Of a stretch of 64,000 nucleotides of DNA, positions 59,404-64,000 are shown in pieces. Location: assembly GCA_024516155.1 (NCBI GenBank), contig JAJJXM010000011.1, forward strand, positions 839,501 to 903,500, read 5' to 3'. Each line of letters opens with the position of its first letter. Position 1 is the first letter of the stretch. The stretch is from Pyronema omphalodes. Lineage: Eukaryota; Ascomycota; Pezizomycetes; Pezizales; Pyronemataceae. Under the pieces are notes generated by a model. It ran no database searches. It saw only the letters and a program-made list of their open reading frames with translations, and was not told where the DNA came from. A program made the position numbers and the translations under genes.

Positions 59404-59530
59404 TATAACGCCAGTCGCCGTTTATTCTTCTTGTGTATACTGAGCTGGGCGTCTGCCATACGCTCTGTCGCCGCTAAAGATAGTTGCGAAGACCAGCGTC
59501 CCGAATATGACGGAAAACTTTCCATTCTCA
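59404..59530 (-). pseudogene. Decayed fragment of an NLR N-terminal region
   Basis: Read on the minus strand this segment matches about 31190-31315 of the NLR gene, at DNA level (ATCTTTAGCGGCGACRG and GGCAGACGC in the same spacing) and at protein level: PSLAATECTADALVSIQEE in the gene against LSLAATERMADAQLSIHKK here. The match covers only about 125 bp, is not followed by NACHT or ankyrin sequence, and contains small indels, so it is a relic. Confidence 0.75.
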
Positions 59531-60211
59531 TATGGGGAAACCGCGCTCCTTTGAAGACAAACTTCGGCAACCAAGCGACATCCGGAGTGTCTTCGAGCAG
59601 TTATAGGTGCTGACTAGTAACTACACTACTGAGGCAATGCCGGCATAGGGTTGATACGGCCTATTCACTCTACAGAATCTTGTGGTCCATATACTTCATT
59701 TGACTACCTGATTAGATTTAAATTTCCTAAACTATGACATATGCCACAGTTTTAATAAACTTTCGGAAGCTCCGGCTTTTACCTCGGAGTCCCGGCGTGT
59801 CTCTCCAGAGTGTACATCGTATCTTGAGCCTGTTTCCTCCCTTCTTCTTCGTGCTAGTTTTACCTCTCGTCGGTGAATTTTGAGCCCCTTTTGCTCTTCT
59901 CTCTCTTGTCTTCCTGCCTTCAACTCTTGGCTTATATTCACCTTCGCTACCACTTTCCCTCCTTCTCCGCGCTCTCTCCTTCCTTCTTCTATCTTCATCT
60001 GCCATGCTTCTTCCCTCGGCACGCCTCTGCCTGCTACTTTCTCCTCCTTCCTTTTTCTTCTTTTTCTCGTTCCTCCTTTAGCCTCCACTTTCTTTCTCCA
60101 CTTCTTCTTTCTCCACTTGGTCTTCCTCCCTTTGACTTCCTCCCTTTGACTTCCTCCCTTTGACTTCCCTTAGGCTTTATATGTACATACCAGGTACCAG
60201 GTATGTATCTG

Positions 60212-60264
<53 letters not shown>

Positions 60265-61550
60265 GCATTATGCTTCGTGTTCATTCACAACGGTTTCATG
60301 CTCTTTCTCAGATTTGATTAGTGTTCCTCAGCCTGTACTTTCCGGATAATCTTCCATAGCGGGAGCATTACTTACCTATGCCTGTATCCACTTTGTGGTG
60401 GCAACCTTGACAGTAGAGAATTTGAAGATCATGGTGGTAAGCGTCTTGGTTTCAGCAGGAGAGTGGAGTGTGACCTAAAGTGGAGCAGGGTGGTTCCTGT
60501 GAAGCTTCGGTTGGCGACGGTTCATTTACAACTATCTACAAGGTGTAATAAGTTCCTCGATGGTAGACTTTATAGTGCTACAGAAATGGCAACTGAGCGC
60601 GAGCTTGAGTTATCCTCTATCACTTATAATGGAGGAGACAAAAACTTCGAATATTTCACAAGCAACTTCAACCAGCCGAGCCCAACAGGCTTATTACATG
60701 CTACACTAGACCACGATTTAATTTGATTTGCTTTGCTTTTCCATAAAAGCGCCTAACCTTACGGTCATGACGTGTGCTACAATTTCGACACATCTTTGGA
60801 GGCGCTGCCAGTTACAGTGGACTACGCATGCGGGTGTCTGGGAATAAAATCGTCTCCATGACAGGGTATCGCAAGGTTCGTATCATCGCGTTCACTCTGA
60901 CGTGACAACGAAAATAGCTATTTGCTCAAATAAGACACCGTCGACACCACGATATCAATTGATACACTACAAATTGTGCATTTAGGACTCGAGCAGGATC
61001 AGTAACGACAGTATTAAAAAGTGAGATAAAATGGCTTCAATTTTTTCTATGATTTTTCCACAATCAATATCGGCGCATGTTTCAATATTACATGAACTAC
61101 AGGATGAAGTTGGCCCAACTTGCATGATCTCGAGGGATACGTAATGCATAATTCAATCCGGGTGAGATAATGTGAATAGCGAGCCATACAACTTTTGTGT
61201 GGGCCCACAAGCGCCATTGGGTATTTATCCAATGATGGTACATCATTTCCGTACTACTAGATCTTGAAGTAGCAAATGCCACATAGACTCAACTCCACCA
61301 CATTCCCAGCTAGAATGGATCTAGCATTAGATCTGTGCAAAGGATTGTAGTCAATGTCAGTTTTCAGTCTAAAGTGTTTATCATGAGAAGAGATAGCTTG
61401 ATTACTTGATAACTTGATAACTCGGTAATTTATTGACATTATTAACTATACAATCTGGTATCTTGACAAGCGTTCCCATATCTTTATAAACGCTTAGTCT
61501 TACGAGGCCTAAGCTGGCGGCCCTCTTCCTGTGGTATTAAATAAAAATCC
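59531..61550. other. Gene-free, pyrimidine-rich spacer
   Basis: 59760-60175 is C/T-rich on the plus strand. It contains three copies of CCTCCCTTTGACTT (60125-60170), an inverted repeat ACATACC..GGTATGT (60185-60206) and a 48-bp poly-T run (60214-60261). A plus-strand open stretch at 60463-60726 has no domain. No gene is supported. Confidence 0.5.
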
Positions 61551-62907
61551 TTATCTATTTTTTTTGTGAGCGCTTTCTCTTATAAGCCCTAAGTTGGTGG
61601 AGTTACCCTCTTCTGAATTCTCTGTTTCAACTTCTGCTTGTGGTTCAAGACGTCTCTGTATTTCTCTTGTTGACACTCCTAATGGGTGCGAATGTAGACA
61701 GTTTCGTTGAGACATCTGTCGATTTAAAGATGCCGTTGTATTTCTTTGCACCGAAGATTCTTGATTTGATAAAGTGGGTAAAATACTAAAAGAAAACGCC
61801 GAGAGTTCTGAAGAAGAAGCTAATGGAGAGTGAGAGTAATGGTGACTTGCCACATTTATCAAACCCGCCTCTTCTGCTAAAATATGTTCCTTATAATTTT
61901 TCCTAGTCCAACCCCTCAGAGTTTCCAACGGTATCTTTGTATGTTCAGCAACCTCTTGTAAGGTTCTGTGACCAGAGCGGTGTCTTGTTTCCACAGGCTG
62001 TAGCCAAAAGTCCAGTACCTCCGCTTTCAAACGGTTCGTATAGTGCGAACGGCGATTACTCCACTTATACACAAAAGAGCGTCTTACTGTGGTCTTATAA
62101 ATGCATTCCTGATGGAGCTCTGACCCTGGCCATGTGGTGGCATATTGAGGTGTCGGGATAGGTTGGAGACCTGTTGTAGAGGGTTGTTCTTGTAACGGTT
62201 GTCTAGCAGCTGTTTCATTACTGTTTAGCTAGATCACGTCTCCTAATGATTGATTTTCACCTACTTCGCGATAAGTATAGTTGAGCGAATGTGGCAGTAG
62301 ACTGAACCGGAGCGGGTAGGATGATACGCGGTCTATTTGTATCATCAGGCCGGACCGGTGAATTTGGAGTGAACTGCGGTGCATTTGTAGTATGAGGCTG
62401 AACCGGTGAAATTGGGGTGGACTGCGGTATATTTGTAATATAAGGCTGAGCCGGTGCGGGTAGGAAAAACCGCGGTCTATCTGTAGCATAAGGCTGGACC
62501 GGTGCGGTTTGAGTGAACTGCGGTGTATTTGTAGTATAAGGCCGAACCGGTGAAATTGGGGTGGACTGCGGTGTATTTATAACATGAGATCGAGCCGGTG
62601 AAATTGGGGTGGACTGCGGTGTATTTGTAATATAAGGCTGAGCCGGTGCGGGTAGGATGAACCGCGGTCTATCTGTAGCATAAGGCTGGACCGGTGTGGT
62701 TGGAGTGAACTGCGGTGTATTTGTAGCATAAGGCTGGACCGGTGTGGTTGGAGTGAACTGCGGTGTATTTGTAGTATAAGGCCGAACCGGTGAAATTGGG
62801 GTGGACTGTGGTGTATTAAGGAGATTATCAATAGAAATATTTGCATGGCTGCCTGGGCTCGAAGACTCGGGCGTTGGATTGGTGGATAGGGGGGATTTCG
62901 GAGCCAT
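61551..62907 (-). CDS. Protein with 11 tandem 16-residue repeats and a C-terminal HTH-like segment
   Basis: Exon 1 (62907-62265) and exon 2 (62209-61551), joined by a 55-bp phase-1 intron, give 433 aa. After a 30-residue leader, eleven perfect-length 16-residue Pro/Thr-rich repeats (such as NTPQSTPISPVRPYTT) run to about residue 206. Exon 2 continues with Gln/Thr-rich sequence, then FVYKWSNRRSHYTNRLKAEV and FW..RTLQEVAEHTKIPLETLRGW, whose spacing resembles a helix-turn-helix of the pipsqueak/transposase-derived kind. The C-terminus is Ser/Glu-rich. A DNA-binding role is inferred only from that segment. No family is recognised and the gene may be lineage-specific. Confidence 0.65.
62290..62817 (-). 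repeat. Eleven 48-bp coding repeats with higher-order A-B-C order
   Basis: Units fall into three types: A (TPISPVRPYTT-like), B (FTPTTPVQPYAT-like), C (DRPRF.LPAPAQPYIT-like), in the order A B B C / A A B C / A B C. All are exactly 48 bp. Confidence 0.85.
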
Positions 62908-63780
62908 TCTAACATGTTAATTGTGATGTTTACTTGAGCATGGAGTGAGAAAGCGAGAGCAAGAAATGCGTGGAGAGTGTTCCGGATTCCTCAGTTCCAC
63001 CCAAGTATGTCCGTGTGCGAAGTTTATATGGTCATGGTTATTGGATTTAACTTCGCCATTCTCCACCTCGCTCCATATTTCGCACGAGCTTGCCGATCTA
63101 TGGCGCCAAACATTTGATAAAAATAACGCCTCTGCAAGGCTTGGTGCTTTTCATTAGAGTAAGAGAAAAGATGCATAATCAAACACAATAAGCGCAAGAC
63201 GGACATTGCAGACCTTTGCTCCTTTTTAATATATATATTTTTCATGACTGATAAATATCAAGTGATGGCTTATGAGCGTACTGTTCCATACATCGAAGGG
63301 CTACTGGAGATGTAGTGGTATGACATCATACTATGTGACTCGACATCTTTTATGCCAATTGGGTACGTAGTGTGTCTATTTCGGTACAGCCCGCTTGATG
63401 ACAGCGCATTAGAGCTGCCATTAAATAAACACTATGAGGCTTTCTAGCTGTTATAGCTCCACAACTTTACAACCAAATTAAATTCCGTATAAGAAGAATT
63501 ATTCTTTGCATCTAACTCTATAGTTCTTCTAAAGGAAATCAAATTCTTTTTTCGTCGAAGAGTGTTATAACTGTCGGTTTTGGTGGGATTATGTGGGTGT
63601 TTAATCTCTGTCTCACTACCCCTACTAAGCGTCCGGCTTCATACAACTTAGGTTTTCATTCCGGTATCCCTTACAAGATGACGATAACGATACAGCCATT
63701 TATAAGTGCGCTTTGAAGTAAAGATCATGATATAATCAGCTACCCTCTTCCCGGCCATAGTTGCCAAGGTCTACGTATTT
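62908..63780. other. Spacer
   Basis: AT-rich, about 870 bp. No gene supported; short open stretches at 62945-63245 lack motifs. Confidence 0.5.
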
Positions 63781-64000
63781 CTAATCCTCTTCCTCAGACT
63801 CCTCCTCGTCATCCTCATCACCAGTCTCACCTTCCTCATCAAGCTCGTCATCATCTTCCTCATCCTCATCCTCGGGCACTCCATACTTGGCACCATATCC
63901 ATAATCATCCTCGTACTCCTTAAGGTTCTTCCTGTCGGGGTTAAATCCGGCATCCTTAAACTGTTTCTCAATCTCCTGTAACCTAATATTAGCCCAGTTT
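63781..64000 (-). CDS. 3' end of a gene with acidic C-terminal tail (runs off the window)
   Basis: The minus-strand frame is open from the window edge to a TAG at 63783-63781 and encodes NWANIRLQEIEKQFKDAGF, then NPDRKNLKEYEDDYGYG, AKYGVPEDEDEED and a long Asp/Glu tail ending SEEED. The KNLKEYEDDYGYGAKYGV block looks conserved and the tail is like those of nuclear or chaperone proteins. Only about 72 residues are visible, so no family is assigned. The start and most of the gene lie beyond 64000. Confidence 0.65.
   Translation of the reverse strand, partial: NWANIRLQEIEKQFKDAGFNPDRKNLKEYEDDYGYGAKYGVPEDEDEEDDDELDEEGETGDEDDEEESEEED

Noticed and set aside
59727..60163. Arg/Glu-rich minus-strand and Ser/Phe-rich plus-strand frames
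   Set aside because: Artefacts of a C/T-rich strand-asymmetric tract with CCTCCCTTTGACTT repeats.
60463..60726. 87-codon plus-strand open frame
   Set aside because: No domain, no splice extension, and surrounded by low-complexity sequence.
1..64000. CRISPR arrays or prokaryote-type operons
   Set aside because: The sequence is clearly fungal (spliceosomal introns, eukaryotic gene families) and no regularly spaced repeat-spacer array is present.

Overview
The window is nuclear DNA of a filamentous ascomycete (Pezizomycotina). The signs are many short phase-consistent introns (about 45-105 bp, GT..AG, often with a CTAAC-like branch site), mono- or bi-cistron-free gene spacing, and a set of fungal housekeeping genes: ATG9, COG6, a V-ATPase a subunit, RIX1, 5-aminolevulinate synthase and a proteasome chaperone. 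A fungal NACHT-ankyrin NLR is also present. I cannot place the genus from sequence alone. Most genes had to be assembled across introns, and in almost every case the exon lengths sum to an exact multiple of three, which supports the models.

Layout. 0.2-6 kb is gene dense: an SDR oxidoreductase, a PAC4-type proteasome chaperone, a small probable mitochondrial protein and a CAS1-type polytopic acyltransferase. 6-8.4 kb is gene-free and holds a MITE and homopolymer tracts. 8.4-11.6 kb is one uncharacterised six-exon gene. 11.6-15.4 kb has no supported gene. 15.5-17.1 kb encodes a 531-aa protein with two copies of a Cys-rich domain. 17.7-24 kb holds a small gene, a second copy of the same MITE, a GT8-like Golgi-type glycosyltransferase and a small secreted Cys-rich protein. 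24.3-30 kb is the divergent pair ATG9/COG6. 30.9-34.8 kb is the NLR gene. 34.8-37.6 kb is repeat-bearing spacer. 37.6-45.4 kb is a core block: a polytopic putative mitochondrial membrane protein divergent from the V-ATPase a subunit, then RIX1. 45.4-50.9 kb is gene-poor and carries a 564-bp element with ~100-bp terminal inverted repeats. 50.9-52.9 kb is HEM1. 53-64 kb is accessory-like: minisatellites, one tRNA-Val(AAC), a multi-C2H2 protein, a decayed NLR fragment, a 16-residue-repeat protein with an HTH-like segment, and the 3' end of a gene with an acidic C-terminus.

How it fits together. The conserved genes serve membrane traffic and organelle functions (autophagy, Golgi tethering, vacuolar acidification, haem synthesis, 60S ribosome biogenesis, proteasome assembly), with no obvious co-regulated cluster. 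The accessory parts are the more novel ones: a MITE pair differing by a nested perfect hairpin, a long-TIR element plus a diverged relic of one end, an NLR with recently homogenised ankyrin repeats and an internal stop that a 45-nt intron could remove, a decayed NLR N-terminal fragment 28 kb away, and two lineage-specific proteins built from internal duplications.
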